Below are positions 27,174 through 40,500 of a DNA stretch of 64,000 nt, one piece after another. Both the position numbers and the translations under genes were made by a program. How positions within the stretch are numbered: the stretch's first letter is position 1; each line of letters begins with the position of its first letter. The stretch comes from Methylocystaceae bacterium (GTDB lineage: Bacteria; Pseudomonadota; Alphaproteobacteria; Rhizobiales; Beijerinckiaceae). Where the stretch lies: positions 48,560 to 112,559 of the forward strand of contig WSXZ01000004.1 of NCBI GenBank assembly GCA_009773555.1. The letters are read 5' to 3'. The notes below the pieces were generated by a model. That model did not search any database, was not told where the DNA came from, and saw only the letters and a list, made by a program, of their open reading frames with translations.

Positions 27174-27240
27174 ATCTCCATCTTCCATCTTGCGGCGACG
27201 TTGCGCTTCTCCTCCACGTGGCGTCGTTCAAGATGGAGAT
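27174..27240 (+). promoter_or_regulatory. leader hairpin that pairs with the degP ribosome binding site
   Basis: An exact 11-base inverted repeat, ATCTCCATCTT at 27174-27184 and AAGATGGAGAT at 27230-27240, encloses a 45-base loop. The right arm holds the GGAG (27235-27238) that serves the ATG at 27250, so the helix would hide it. An inner stem GCGACG/CGTCGT is possible. A second partner, CCATCTTG at 27185-27192, can pair with CAAGATGG of the same right arm. This is consistent with a temperature- or factor-controlled leader. Confidence 0.5.
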
Positions 27241-27249
27241 TTTCGAAAA

Positions 27250-28767
27250 ATGCCTATCGCAAACAATCCTCGCGCCCGCGCCGTTGAAGCGCCGCGCCGC
27301 GCGTCCCGTCTGGCGCTGATGGGCGCTGCGGCGGCGTTCGCGCTGAGCGCAGCGATCGGTCCGGCGGCGCTGACGCCGGCTTACGCCGAAGCGCCGCTTT
27401 CAGGATCAGTCACCGCCGCCGGACCGGCCTCCTTCGCGGACGTCGTCGAGCGCGTTAAGCCCGCTGTCGTCGCCATCAAGGTCAAGGCCGTCGATGATCA
27501 GCAGGGCGGCGGCATCTTCGAGATGCCGGACGTGTCGCCTGACGACCCCATGTATCGCTTTTTCAAGCGCTTCGGAGAAGGTCAGGGGGGCCGTCCGCAA
27601 AAACACATGACGATGTCGCAGGGCTCTGGTTTCATCATCAGCCCGGACGGCTATGTCGTCACCAATAACCACGTTGTGGAACACGCCAGCGAAGTCGACG
27701 TTGCGCTCGACGACGGGAGAACGCTGCCCGCCAAGGTTGTCGGCACGGATAAGCGCACCGACCTGGCGCTGCTCAAGATCAGCGACGGCGCGAAGCTGCC
27801 CTATGTTGACTGGGGCTCTGCGGCGCCGCGTGTCGGCGACTGGGTGATCGCCGTCGGAAATCCGTTCGGTCTCGGAGGTTCGGTCACCGCCGGCATCGTC
27901 TCGGCGCGCGGCCGCGATATTGGCGCCGGCCCTTACGACGACTTCCTGCAGATTGACGCGCCGGTCAATCGCGGCAACTCCGGCGGTCCGGCCTTTGATT
28001 CGCGCGGCAATGTGATTGGCGTCAATACGGCGATCTACTCGCCTTCTGGAGGTTCGATCGGCATCGGCTTCGCCATTCCGGCCGAGGTGGCCAAGGACGT
28101 CGTCGCGGCGCTTAAGGAAAAGGGCTCCGTGTCGCGTGGTTGGATCGGGGTCAAGATTCAAAACGTGACGCCGGAAATCGCCGACAGCATGGGGCTGAAG
28201 TCCGCGAAAGGCGCGCTGATCGCGCAGCCGCAGCGGGGCGCTCCGGCGGAAGAGGCGGGTCTGAAGTCCGGGGACATCATCGTCGCCGTCAACGGCGACA
28301 AGATCGACACGTCGCGTGATCTCGCGCGCCGCATTGCGACCCTGGGCCCTGGCAAGACGGCCGACATCACCTATCTGCGCTTGGGCGCCGAAAAGACGGT
28401 GAAGCTGAAACTCGGCGTCCTTCCAGACGAACGGGAAGCGCGCGCCGACGATGAAGGCTTCTCGGAGCGGGGGCCCGAACTGTCCGGCCTTGGACTCGAG
28501 GTCGCCCCGGCCGCCGAGGTGCGCGGCGCGGGCCGGGAAGGGCTGTTCGTGACGGATCTCGATCCCTCCGGCGCCGCTGCCCAAAAGGGATTGCGCAGGG
28601 GCGACGTGATTATCGAGGCCGCCGGGCAGCCGGTGAGCTCCCGCGGCGAACTCGCCTCCGCAATTGAGGCGGCTCGCAAAGAGGGACGGCGCTCGGTGCT
28701 GCTGCGCGTGAAATCTGCGGACGGCGCGAAGTTCATCGCCGTTCCGGTGAGAGGCGGAGCCGGCTAA
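27250..28767 (+). CDS. degP: DegP/HtrA-family periplasmic serine endoprotease
   Basis: 505 residues. The N-terminus has a twin-arginine-free signal peptide with hydrophobic core LALMGAAAAFALSAAIGPAA ending at AYA. The trypsin-like catalytic triad is visible as His141 (TNNHVVEHA), Asp171 (KRTDLALLK) and Ser244 (NRGNSGGPAF), followed by two PDZ domains. It degrades misfolded envelope proteins in the periplasm. The start at 27250 is set by GGAG 11 bases upstream, within a hairpin. A strong terminator follows at 28880. Confidence 0.94.
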   Translation: MPIANNPRARAVEAPRRASRLALMGAAAAFALSAAIGPAALTPAYAEAPLSGSVTAAGPASFADVVERVKPAVVAIKVKAVDDQQGGGIFEMPDVSPDDPMYRFFKRFGEGQGGRPQKHMTMSQGSGFIISPDGYVVTNNHVVEHASEVDVALDDGRTLPAKVVGTDKRTDLALLKISDGAKLPYVDWGSAAPRVGDWVIAVGNPFGLGGSVTAGIVSARGRDIGAGPYDDFLQIDAPVNRGNSGGPAFDSRGNVIGVNTAIYSPSGGSIGIGFAIPAEVAKDVVAALKEKGSVSRGWIGVKIQNVTPEIADSMGLKSAKGALIAQPQRGAPAEEAGLKSGDIIVAVNGDKIDTSRDLARRIATLGPGKTADITYLRLGAEKTVKLKLGVLPDEREARADDEGFSERGPELSGLGLEVAPAAEVRGAGREGLFVTDLDPSGAAAQKGLRRGDVIIEAAGQPVSSRGELASAIEAARKEGRRSVLLRVKSADGAKFIAVPVRGGAG

Positions 28768-28879
28768 GGCCGCTTAAGGACTTCTTGCGTCGAGGCCGTC
28801 ACACTGCACCCGCCCGCAGCCGGCCTCCGCAACGAAGAGCGTCGGGCAGAGCCAGTCCCCTCCTGGCTTCCGAACGCGG

Positions 28880-28918
28880 GGCAGGCTGGCGCACAATGCG
28901 CCGGCCTGCCGTTTTTTT
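28880..28918 (+). terminator. rho-independent terminator after degP
   Basis: A stem GGCAGGCTGGCGCA with TGCGCCGGCCTGCC closes on a CAA loop and is followed by GTTTTTTT. It separates degP from the two-component operon that starts 23 bases later. Confidence 0.88.
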
Positions 28919-28940
28919 GCAATCTCAGCTATAGTGAAAC

Positions 28941-29624
28941 ATGCGCATTCTGATCATTGAAGACGACAGCGAAGCGAGCGAATACCTCGTCAAGGCGTTC
29001 CGCGAGCAAGGCCATGTCGCCGAACACGCCGCCGACGGGCTTTCTGGCTATGGACGCGCCAGCGAAGGCGATTACGACGTGCTGATCGTCGACAGGATGC
29101 TGCCCAAGATGGACGGGCTGTCGCTGATCTCGGGCTTGCGCGAGCAAGGCGTTCAAACGCCGGCGCTCATTCTTTCCGCGCTCGGCCAGGTCGACGACCG
29201 CGTGAAGGGTCTGCGCGCCGGCGGCGACGACTATCTGCCGAAGCCCTACGCCTTTTCGGAGCTGCTGGCGCGGATCGAGGCGCTGGCGCGCCGCCGGGTC
29301 GGGCCCAAGGGCGAAGAAACCCAATATCGCGTCGGCGATCTGGAGCTCGATCGCTTGTCGCACAAGGTGACGGTCGGCGGCCAGGAAGTGGTGCTTCAGC
29401 CGCGCGAATTCCGGCTGCTGGAATATCTGATGAAACATGCCGGCCAGGTGGTGACCCGCACGATGCTGCTCGAGAATGTCTGGGATTATCATTTCGATCC
29501 GCAGACCAATGTCATCGACGTGCATATTTCCCGTCTGCGCTCGAAGATCGACAAAGGTCGCGAGAACCCGCTTCTGCACACCATCCGCGGGGCTGGGTAT
29601 ATGATCCGTGACGGCGCTCGGTAA
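28941..29624 (+). CDS. OmpR-family response regulator
   Basis: 227 residues: a receiver domain with phosphoacceptor Asp51 (DVLIVDRMLPKMDG) and conserved Lys in DDYLPKPYAF, then a winged-helix DNA-binding domain (REFRLLEYLMKHAGQVVTRT ... DVHISRLRSKID). The kinase gene begins inside its 3' end (17-base overlap), which pairs the two. No Shine-Dalgarno sequence precedes the ATG; TATAGT at 28930-28935 would place the transcript start at or next to the ATG, so the mRNA may be leaderless. Confidence 0.93.
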   Translation: MRILIIEDDSEASEYLVKAFREQGHVAEHAADGLSGYGRASEGDYDVLIVDRMLPKMDGLSLISGLREQGVQTPALILSALGQVDDRVKGLRAGGDDYLPKPYAFSELLARIEALARRRVGPKGEETQYRVGDLELDRLSHKVTVGGQEVVLQPREFRLLEYLMKHAGQVVTRTMLLENVWDYHFDPQTNVIDVHISRLRSKIDKGRENPLLHTIRGAGYMIRDGAR

Positions 29625-30911
29625 GCTTTTCCGCACGACGGCGTTCAAACTTTCGATCGCCTATCTCGTGCTGTTCTCGATTGGCGCGGGCCTCGTGCTC
29701 GCGCGCGTCGGCGCACGCGTCAAGGAAGTGCTCGATGAGCAGATCGAGCAGACCGTCGACGCGGAAATCCGGGCGCTCTCCGAACAATATGCGCAGGGCG
29801 GCCTGCGCCAGCTCGTCAATGCGGTGGAGCGCCGCGTGCGCGCGCCGGGCGGTTCGCTCTATCTGCTCTCGAGTCATGCCGGGGACGTCATCGTCGGCAA
29901 TATCGAGCCGCCGAATTTCACGCCCTCCGGCGGCACGGAACTCGTCGAGACGACCTATGAGCGGCGCGGCGAGCCGGGCGCCAAGCATCCGGCCTTGCTG
30001 CGGCTGTTTCTGCTTCCCGGCGGCTTTCGCCTGCTCATCGGCCATGACATCGAAGACCATGAAGTGCTTCGCGACATATTGCGCCGCGCGCTCGGCGTGT
30101 CGCTATTCTGGCTCGCGCTCGTCGGGGCGCTTGGCGGCTTGTTCGTTTCGTATCGCATGCTGGAGCGCGTTGACGTGATGTCGGGCTCTGCGCGCCGCAT
30201 CATGGCGGGCGATATGCACGAGCGACTCGCCATCTCGGGCGCCGGCGACGAACTTGACCGGTTGGCGGAAAACTTCAACGCCATGCTCGAACGCATCAGC
30301 GAGCTGATGGCCGGCTTGCGCGAAGTTTCCGATAATATCGCGCATGACCTCAAGACGCCGTTGACCCGATTGCGCAACCGCGCCGAGGCGGCCTTGCGGG
30401 CGGGCTCAAACGACAGCGAGCATCGTGCGGCGCTCGCCGCCGTGATCGAAGAGTCCGACAACCTGATCCGCGTGTTCAATGCGCTATTAATGATCGCGCG
30501 AGCAGAAGCTGGCTATTCGAGCGACAACATGGCCGTCTTCGACGCCGACTCCGTCGTGCGCGACATCGCAGAGATGTATGAGCCCGTCGCCGAAGAGCAG
30601 GGCGTCCATCTCGATGTCGCGACGCAGGACGGACTTGCAGTCACCGGCAGTCGCGAACTGCTCGGGCAGGCGCTGGTGAATCTCGTGGACAACGCGCTGA
30701 AATATGGCGGGACAGGCGACGCGCCGCGCATCGCCATCGAGGCGCGGCGCGTCGCCGATCGTGTGGAGATCATCGTCGCGGATCGCGGACCCGGCATCGC
30801 GCCATCGGATCGCGAGCGCGTGGTGGGACGTTTCGTGCGGCTTGAGAATTCCCGTTCGCGGCCGGGCTCAGGTCTCGGCTTGTCGCTGGCGGCGGCGGTT
30901 GCGCGGATGCA

Positions 30912-33350
<2,439 letters not shown>

Positions 33351-33485
33351 CGATAGCCTCCAAAATGATTGTGATGCGAACGCGGCTTACGAGCGAATCA
33401 CCTTCATTCGAATCTCTCGACGCGCGATTGTCCAGAACTTAACGCGACGTTAACGACTCTTTTTTGGGCGCCTCAGCCAAGCGCC

Positions 33486-36122
33486 TCAGCCAAGCGCCCG
33501 CGTGGCGATGTCGCGCAGGTCCGCCGAAAGATTTTCCTGCGCGACGATATGCTTGAGCCGGGCTTCAATGAGGTCACGGCGCCGCGACTCCATCGTGCGC
33601 CAGGACCGCAGCGCCGAGAGAAGCCGTGCGGAAACCTGCGGATTCTTCGGATCGACTTCGAGAACGACGGCCGTCAGCAAATCATATCCTGACCCGTCGA
33701 GCGCATGAAAGCGCGTGAGATTGCCGTTCGCGAAGGCGCCGATTAAAGCGCGCACGCGGTTGGGATTGCTCATCGAGAATTCCCGATGTGTCATCAGACC
33801 CAATACGCGCTGAGTGGTCGCCGCTTCCGGAATCATCGCCTGCAGCGAGAACCATTTGTCGATGACGAGCGCGTCTCCGGCGTATTGTGCGTAGAACTTG
33901 GCAAAGGCTTCCTCGCGCGGATGGCCGCCGAGAAGCGCCAATGTCGCGAGCGCGGCGAGCTTGTCCGTCATATTCCCGGCGGTTTCGAACTGCGCCGTGG
34001 CCAGAGATCGCCCCTTGTCAGCATCGCCCGCGGCCAGGAGATCAAGCGTCACGTTGCGCAAAGCGCGGCGTCCCGCGCTCGCGGCGTCGGGCGTAAAGGC
34101 GCCAGCGGCGGAAAAGCGCGCGTGGATCGCGTCGAGCTCAGGGCCGAGCGAATTGCCGATCTCCGCGCGCAACGCCATGCGCGCCTCAAAGAGCTGATCC
34201 GGGTCGACGTCGCGCCCTTTTTCGCGTGCAAGGTCGATGTCCGACGGCAGCGACAGCGCCTGTGCGACCAAAGCCGGATCGTCCTCGGCCTTGGCCAGCA
34301 GCAGTCGCAGCGCTTCGCTCAGCCCCCGGGCGTCCAATGCGCCAGTTTCGAGTCGACCGAAGATCGCTCGCAAGGCGAGGTCTTGCGACGCCTGCCAGCG
34401 ATTGAACGGATCGTCGTCGCAGGCGAGCAGACGCTCAAGATCCTCGCGCGCCGGCGCCGGCTCGAGGCGCACAGGCGCGGAAAAGCCGCGCAGCAGCGAA
34501 ACCACTGGCCGTGACGGAATCTCGCGGAACAGGATGACTCGCTCGGCGCGGTCGAGTTCGATCAAACCACGGGCAAGTTCAGTCGGCGCGGCGTCTTCGC
34601 TCACGAGATCGAGCTTTTGCCCATTCTCGCCAAAGAGCGCGAGCGCCAGCGGGATCACGACCGGCTTCTTGTCGCTTTGACCTGGCGTTGGAGGTGTTTG
34701 CTGACTGAGCTTCAAGGCAAACGTCTGGGCGGCGGGATCGTATTCGCCTGACGTCGTCACGACGGGCGTACCCGCCTGACTGTACCAAAGCGCGAAATGC
34801 GTCAGGTCTCGGCCGGATGATGCGGCGAAGCAGGAGAGGAAATCTTCGATCGTCGCGGCCGTCCCGTCGAAGCGTTCGAAATACAGATCCATGCCGCGGC
34901 GGAAGTCGTCCTCGCCGATCAGCGTCCGCAGCATGCGGATGATTTCAGCGCCTTTCTCATAAACGGTCGACGTGTAGAAATTGTTGATTTCTTGATAGAC
35001 GTCCGGACGCACGGGATGCGCGAGCGGACCTGCGTCTTCTGGAAATTGCGCGAGGCGCAGGCCGCGCACGTCGCCGATGCGCTCAACTGCGCGCGAGCGC
35101 ATGTCAGCCGAAAATTCCTGGTCGCGGAAAACCGTCAGCCCTTCCTTGAGGCAAAGCTGGAACCAGTCGCGGCAGGTGATGCGATTGCCCGTCCAATTGT
35201 GGAAATATTCGTGCGCGATGACTCCTTCGATGCCGGCGTAATCGCCGTCGGTCGCGGTGTCGGGCGAGGCGAGCACATATTTGTCGTTGAAGATGTTGAG
35301 GCCCTTGTTCTCCATCGCGCCCATGTTGAAGTCGGAAACGGCGACGATGTTGAACACATCGAGATCATATTCGCGGCCGAATTTCTCTTCGTCCCAGCGC
35401 ATCGAGCGCTTCAGCGCGTCCATCGCATAGGCCGCGCGCGATTCCTTGCCATGTTCGACGTAGATGGCCAGTTCGACGACGCGGCCCGACATTGTCGTGA
35501 ATTCGTCGCGCACGACGCCCAAATCGCCGCCCACGAGCGCGAACAGATAAGAGGGCTTTGGGAACGGATCGCGCCAGAGGGCATAGTGGCGATTGGTTCC
35601 TGCAACATCGCCGTGCTCGATCGGATTGCCGTTCGACAGCAGGATCGGCGCTTCGCTTTTCTCGGCTTCGATGCGCGTCGTATAGACGCTGAGGACGTCC
35701 GGCCGGTCTAGGAAATAGGTGATGCGGCGAAAACCTTCCGCCTCGCACTGCGTGCAATAGGCCGAGCCGGAGCGATAGAGCCCGGAAAGCTGCGTATTGC
35801 CGCTCGGATTGAGCTCTGTGTCGATTTCCAGCGTGAAAGGCGCGTCAGGGACGTTGGCGAGAGTAAGGCGATCCGGCGTCGCTTCATATTCGCCGGGCCC
35901 GAGCGTCCGGCCGTCGAGCGTCACGCCCAGCAGCATCAACTCGTCGCCGTCGAGCACGAGTGGCGCAGAAGAATCACCGGCTGGATTGCGGCGGAGTGCC
36001 AGTCGCGCGGAGACGCGGGTCTTGGTCGGATTCAGGCTGAAATCGAGTTCGACAGAATCGATCGCGAAATCGGCAGGACGGTAATCGGCGAGCCGGATGG
36101 CGGCGGTCGACGGATGACGCAT
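33486..36122 (-). CDS. pepN: aminopeptidase N (M1 family)
   Basis: 878 residues, the normal length. The substrate-binding GAMEN motif is present (FNMGAMENKGLNIFN), as is the zinc site HEYFH at residues 304-308 with the third ligand Glu327, exactly 18 residues on. The C-terminal helical domain ends in LSADLRDIATRALG. It removes N-terminal residues from peptides in the cytoplasm. The ATG at 36122 (MRHPSTAAIRLADYRPADFA) matches the family; the frame upstream is arginine-rich and not used. Confidence 0.95.
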   Translation of the reverse strand: MRHPSTAAIRLADYRPADFAIDSVELDFSLNPTKTRVSARLALRRNPAGDSSAPLVLDGDELMLLGVTLDGRTLGPGEYEATPDRLTLANVPDAPFTLEIDTELNPSGNTQLSGLYRSGSAYCTQCEAEGFRRITYFLDRPDVLSVYTTRIEAEKSEAPILLSNGNPIEHGDVAGTNRHYALWRDPFPKPSYLFALVGGDLGVVRDEFTTMSGRVVELAIYVEHGKESRAAYAMDALKRSMRWDEEKFGREYDLDVFNIVAVSDFNMGAMENKGLNIFNDKYVLASPDTATDGDYAGIEGVIAHEYFHNWTGNRITCRDWFQLCLKEGLTVFRDQEFSADMRSRAVERIGDVRGLRLAQFPEDAGPLAHPVRPDVYQEINNFYTSTVYEKGAEIIRMLRTLIGEDDFRRGMDLYFERFDGTAATIEDFLSCFAASSGRDLTHFALWYSQAGTPVVTTSGEYDPAAQTFALKLSQQTPPTPGQSDKKPVVIPLALALFGENGQKLDLVSEDAAPTELARGLIELDRAERVILFREIPSRPVVSLLRGFSAPVRLEPAPAREDLERLLACDDDPFNRWQASQDLALRAIFGRLETGALDARGLSEALRLLLAKAEDDPALVAQALSLPSDIDLAREKGRDVDPDQLFEARMALRAEIGNSLGPELDAIHARFSAAGAFTPDAASAGRRALRNVTLDLLAAGDADKGRSLATAQFETAGNMTDKLAALATLALLGGHPREEAFAKFYAQYAGDALVIDKWFSLQAMIPEAATTQRVLGLMTHREFSMSNPNRVRALIGAFANGNLTRFHALDGSGYDLLTAVVLEVDPKNPQVSARLLSALRSWRTMESRRRDLIEARLKHIVAQENLSADLRDIATRALG

Positions 36123-36427
36123 TTCGCTCCTCAGGGCTAGGGCCACGTTTCTGCGGTGATTATAGAACGGTAGCCATCGTTTGCGACGTCCAGAGCCGAC
36201 GAATACGGACGCGCACGGCCGGTTTTTTTTGGAAAGTCTCCGGCGAGCGGCCGAATTGCCTTGAGCCTGTCGCCGCATCCGGGCAAGATGAGCGCCATCG
36301 CGGCGCCGTAGGAATGCGGCGGCCGCTGTTGCGCGCGTCACTTCAGCGTGCGCCGCTTCGCCTTTGAAACGCGTCCCGCTGCCCTCGACAGCGGAAGGCA
36401 GGCGGACGGCCTGTAAAGCGAAGGTTC
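36123..36427. other. intergenic region, no feature recognised
   Basis: 305 bases between the divergent pepN and efflux genes. It must hold both promoters, but no clear -35/-10 pair stands out; an oligo-T/GGTTTTTTTTGG tract at ~36222 is the only compositional feature. No open frame resembles a protein. Confidence 0.5.
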
Positions 36428-37518
36428 ATGATCACTCACATGCGGCGGACGCTTGCTCCTTTCCTTGGCCTTTTCACTCTTGGCGGCCTTCTGACATTCA
36501 GCGCTCCAACAGCGCAAGGCGCCCCCGCCGAGACACAGAACCTGGAGCCGATCCTCGTCAAAATCAGCGAAGATCAGATGCGCGTCGCCGGCGTTGAGAC
36601 TCAGCCCGTCGAGAAGGAGTCGGGCATGGGCGAACTCGTCGTGCCCGGCGTCGTCGCCGTGCCGCCGCAGCAGCTCCTCATCGTGGCGACCCCCGCCGCC
36701 GGTCTGGTCGAGACTCTGCTCGTCGCAATCGACGAGGATGTCAAACTAGGCGCGCCGATCGCGACACTGAAGTCGTCGGAACTCATCGAGGCCCAGCGCG
36801 CCTTCCTGCACGCTGTCTCGGAGGCGAATCTCGCGGCCGAGAAGCTGCGGCGCGACGAGCAGCTGTTCAAGGAGCATATCATCGCCGAGCGGCGATTGAT
36901 CGTCACGCGCGCCGAGGCGACTCAGGCGCGCTCGGCGCTCAGCGCGAGCGCAAGCTCGCAAGCTCGCTTGTCGTGCGCGCGCCGGTCGCCGGGACCGTGC
37001 TGCAGCGGCACGGAACGACCGGAGAGCGCGTGCAGGCGTCGGCGCCGCTCATCACCATTGCGCGGCTCGACCCCATTTGGGTCAATCTGCAAGTGCCCCT
37101 TGGCCGCGCCGCGGCCCTCGACAACGTCGACCGTGTGCATTTGCCGTTAGCGGGCATCGACGGTAGACTTATTCGCATCGGCCGCACCGTGGATGCGGCG
37201 ACGCAGTCGGTCACGGCCGTCGCCGAGTTTCGGACTGGATCGAGTCCGCTGCGCCCTGGCCAAGCGGTCCAGGCGATCCTGCGCCTTAAAGGCGGCGACG
37301 CTTCCCAGTGGCGCGTTTCCGCCGACGCTCTCGTGAACTTCAAAAATCACAATTGGGTGTTCGTGCGCTCGCCGGAAGGCTTTGTCGCGACCCCGGTGAC
37401 GCTACTTTCCGAGACGCCGCAGTCCGCGTCCGTCCAGGGCGCGCTCAAGGCAGGCGAGCGCGTTGCGACCCGCGGCCTGCTAACCTTGCTGGCGGAACTC
37501 GCCGAGGCCGAAAGGTGA
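36428..37518 (+). pseudogene. RND efflux periplasmic adaptor (HlyD/CusB type), frameshifted
   Basis: One adaptor is spread over two frames. 36428-36950 codes for a signal peptide, the first beta strands and lipoyl half (VVAVPPQQLLIVATPAAGLV) and the coiled-coil hairpin to ARSALS. The second frame resumes with QRERKLASSLVVRAPVAGTV near 36945 and runs to 37518 with the beta-barrel and membrane-proximal domains. The shift lies near 36930-36950, where the second hairpin helix is also shorter than usual, pointing to a small deletion rather than only a one-base error. The RND pump and outer-membrane channel genes downstream are intact. Confidence 0.8.
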
Positions 37519-37527
37519 CGATACGCA

Positions 37528-40500
37528 ATGCTTGAAAGACTGATCCGTGTCGCGCTCCAGCAGCGGCTGCTCGTCTTTCTTGGCGCGCTCGGCATCGCCG
37601 GGTGGGGGGCGGTCAGCTATTTCAAACTGCCGATCGACGCCTTTCCGGACGTCGCGCCGGTGCAGGTGCTGGTCGCCATGCGCGCGCCGGGCCTCACGCC
37701 AGAGGAGTTGGAGGCGCGCGTCACCGTGCCGATCGAGCTCGCGGCGAAGGGCATCCCCAACCTCGTTCGCATGCGCTCGATGACGCGTTATTCGGTGACG
37801 CTGATCACCTTCGAATTTTCGGAAGGGACCGACATCTACTGGGCGCGCGCGCAGGTGAACGAGCGTCTGGCGCAGGCGCAGAGCCAATTGCCGGAAGGCG
37901 TCTCCGGCGGCCTCGCGCCCATCGTTACGCCGCTCGGCGAGATGCTGATGTTCACCATTGTCGGCGGCGACCTCACGCCGACGGAGCAACGCACGTTGCT
38001 CGACTGGACGATACGCCCGGCGATCCGTGGTCTGCCAGGCGTCGCCGACCTCAACGTGCTCGGCGGCTTCGTGCGCACCTTCGAAGTTGCACCGTTTCCC
38101 GCCGCCATGGCCTCTCGCGGCGTCACCGTGGAGATGCTCCAGTCGGCGCTTTCCAACAACAATAAAAACGACGGCGCGGGTCGCGTGCGCGACGGCGAGG
38201 AAGCGTTGCTGGTGCGCGCCGAAGGCCGCTTGCGATCGCTGGAAGAGATACGGTCCGTCGTCATCGCCGCGCGGGACACCGGCATCGTCCGCGTCGGCGA
38301 CGTCGCCGAAGTGCGCAATGGCGCTTTGCCGCGCAACGGGGTCGTCACGCGCAACGGCGAGAGCGAGGCGGTGTGGGGGCTCGTTCTGGGTCTGCGCGGC
38401 GCCGACGCGAGCATGGTCGTCAATGGCGTCAAGGAGCGCCTGGCCGAAATCGAGCCGACGCTGCCGAAAGGCGCCAAGATTGAAATCTTCTATGATCGCA
38501 GCGAATTGATCGGCAAGGCGGTCTGGACCGTACAGAAAGTGCTGATCGAGGCCATCGTCCTTGTCGTCATCCTGCTCGTCTTGTTCCTTGGCGATCTTCG
38601 CGCCGCGATTGTCGTGTCGGTCATTTTGCCGCTCGCAGCGCTCGCGACGTTCGGCATCATGCGCTGGTGGGGCCTCTCGGCGAATATCATGTCGCTCGGC
38701 GGTCTTGCGATCGCCATTGGACTTTTGGTCGACTGCGCGGTCGTCGTCGTGGAGAACGTCGAACATCGCATGGCGCACGCGCATGATGTCAGTCTTTCCG
38801 ATCGCATTTTCATGACGCTCGAAGGGACGCGCGAGGTCGCCGTCCCGCTCACGTCCGGCGTCGTCATCATCGTCACCGTGTTTCTGCCGCTGCTCTCTCT
38901 CGAAGGGCTGGAAGGGCGTCTGTTCGCGCCGGTGGCGCTGACCATCGCCTTCGCGCTCGGATCGGCGCTCGTGCTGTCGCTCACCGTCGTGCCGGCGCTG
39001 AGCGCGACGTTGCTGAAGCCGGGCCATGCCGACGAGCCCTGGCTTGTGCGCAAGCTCGCCGCCGTCTACGAACCGCTGCTCAAGCGCGCCCTCGACAAGC
39101 CGCTAATTGTCGGCGGCGGCGCCATCATTGGCCTCGTCGTCGCCTTCACTGCTTATGCGCGCATCGGCCAGACCTTCATGCCGGTGATGAACGAGGGCAC
39201 GCCCGTCATCACCATCCGCAAACATCCGACGATCAGCGTCAATATGGCCGCGGAGACCGACATGCGCATTCAGCGCGCAATCATGGAGCGCGTGCCGGAA
39301 GTCAAGGGAATGATGGCCCGGGCTGGCGCCGACGAGCTCGGCATCGATCCCGTCGGCCTCAACGACACCGATAATTTCCTGACGCTTGCGCCGCAAAGCG
39401 AATGGCGCGGGAAGGATATAGATTGGCTGATGGGCGAGATCCGCGCCGTGCTCGATAGCATGCCTGGCATTTCCTACGCCTTTTCGCAGCCCATCGACAT
39501 GCGCGTGCAGGAAATGATTATCGGCGCCCGCGGCGACGTGGTCGTCAAGATATTTGGCGACGATCTCGATGAGCTCAACCGCCTCACCCGCGAGGTTACC
39601 GCGACATTGCGCAAGATCAAGGGGTCGCGCGACGTTTTCGGTCTGCAGAACGACGGCATGCGCTATCTGACGGCGCGCGTCGATCGGCTGGCTGCCGGGC
39701 GCTTTGGCCTCAACGCCGGCGAGATTCAAGACGCGCTGCGCGTGTGGGTCGACGGTCAGCCGGTCGGCATCGTGCTGGAAGGGCCAATCCGCACGCCGCT
39801 CGTCATCCGCGGCTCGGAGACCTCGCGCCGCTCGTCGGTCGATTTCGCACGGCTGCCGATGGTGTCGTCGGAAGGCAAAGTCGTCGAACTGTCGCAACTC
39901 GCCGACGTGCGCGTGGAAAACGGGCCGATCCAGATCATTCGCGAGGAAGGCCGTCGCTTCGCCACCGTCCTCGCCAATGTGACGGGACGCGATCTTGTCG
40001 GATTCGTCGACGAAGCCAAGAAAGCCGTCGCCAAAAATGTAAAGACGCCGCCGGGATATCGCTATCAATGGGGCGGCCAGTTCGAGAACCAGCAACGCGC
40101 ATCGGCCCGACTCGCGATCGTCGTGCCGATCGCGCTGGCGCTCATTTTCCTGTTGCTTTATCTAACCTTCAACTCGGTGCTACAGGCGACGCTGGTGTTC
40201 TGCAATGTGCCTTTCGCGGCGATCGGCGGCATTTTGGGCCTGTGGCTTTCGGGAGAATTCATGTCCGTGCCCTCGTCGGTCGGCTTTATCGCGCTTATCG
40301 GAATCGCGGTTCTCAATGGCGTCGTGCTCATCTCCTACATCAACAAGCTTGTGGCTGAAGGCACGCGCAGCACGCGCGAAGCAGTGTTAGAGGGCGCGCG
40401 TCGGCGCATGCGGCCCGTTATGCTCACCGCCACCATCGCGGCCTTCGGCTTGATACCGTTCTTGTTCGCGCATGGGCCCGGCGCCGAAATCCAGCGCCCG

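Noticed and set aside
37480..39027. 515-codon open frame antisense to the RND pump
   Set aside because: The pump has full-length family similarity; the antisense product is extremely Arg/Asp/His-rich and lacks any domain.
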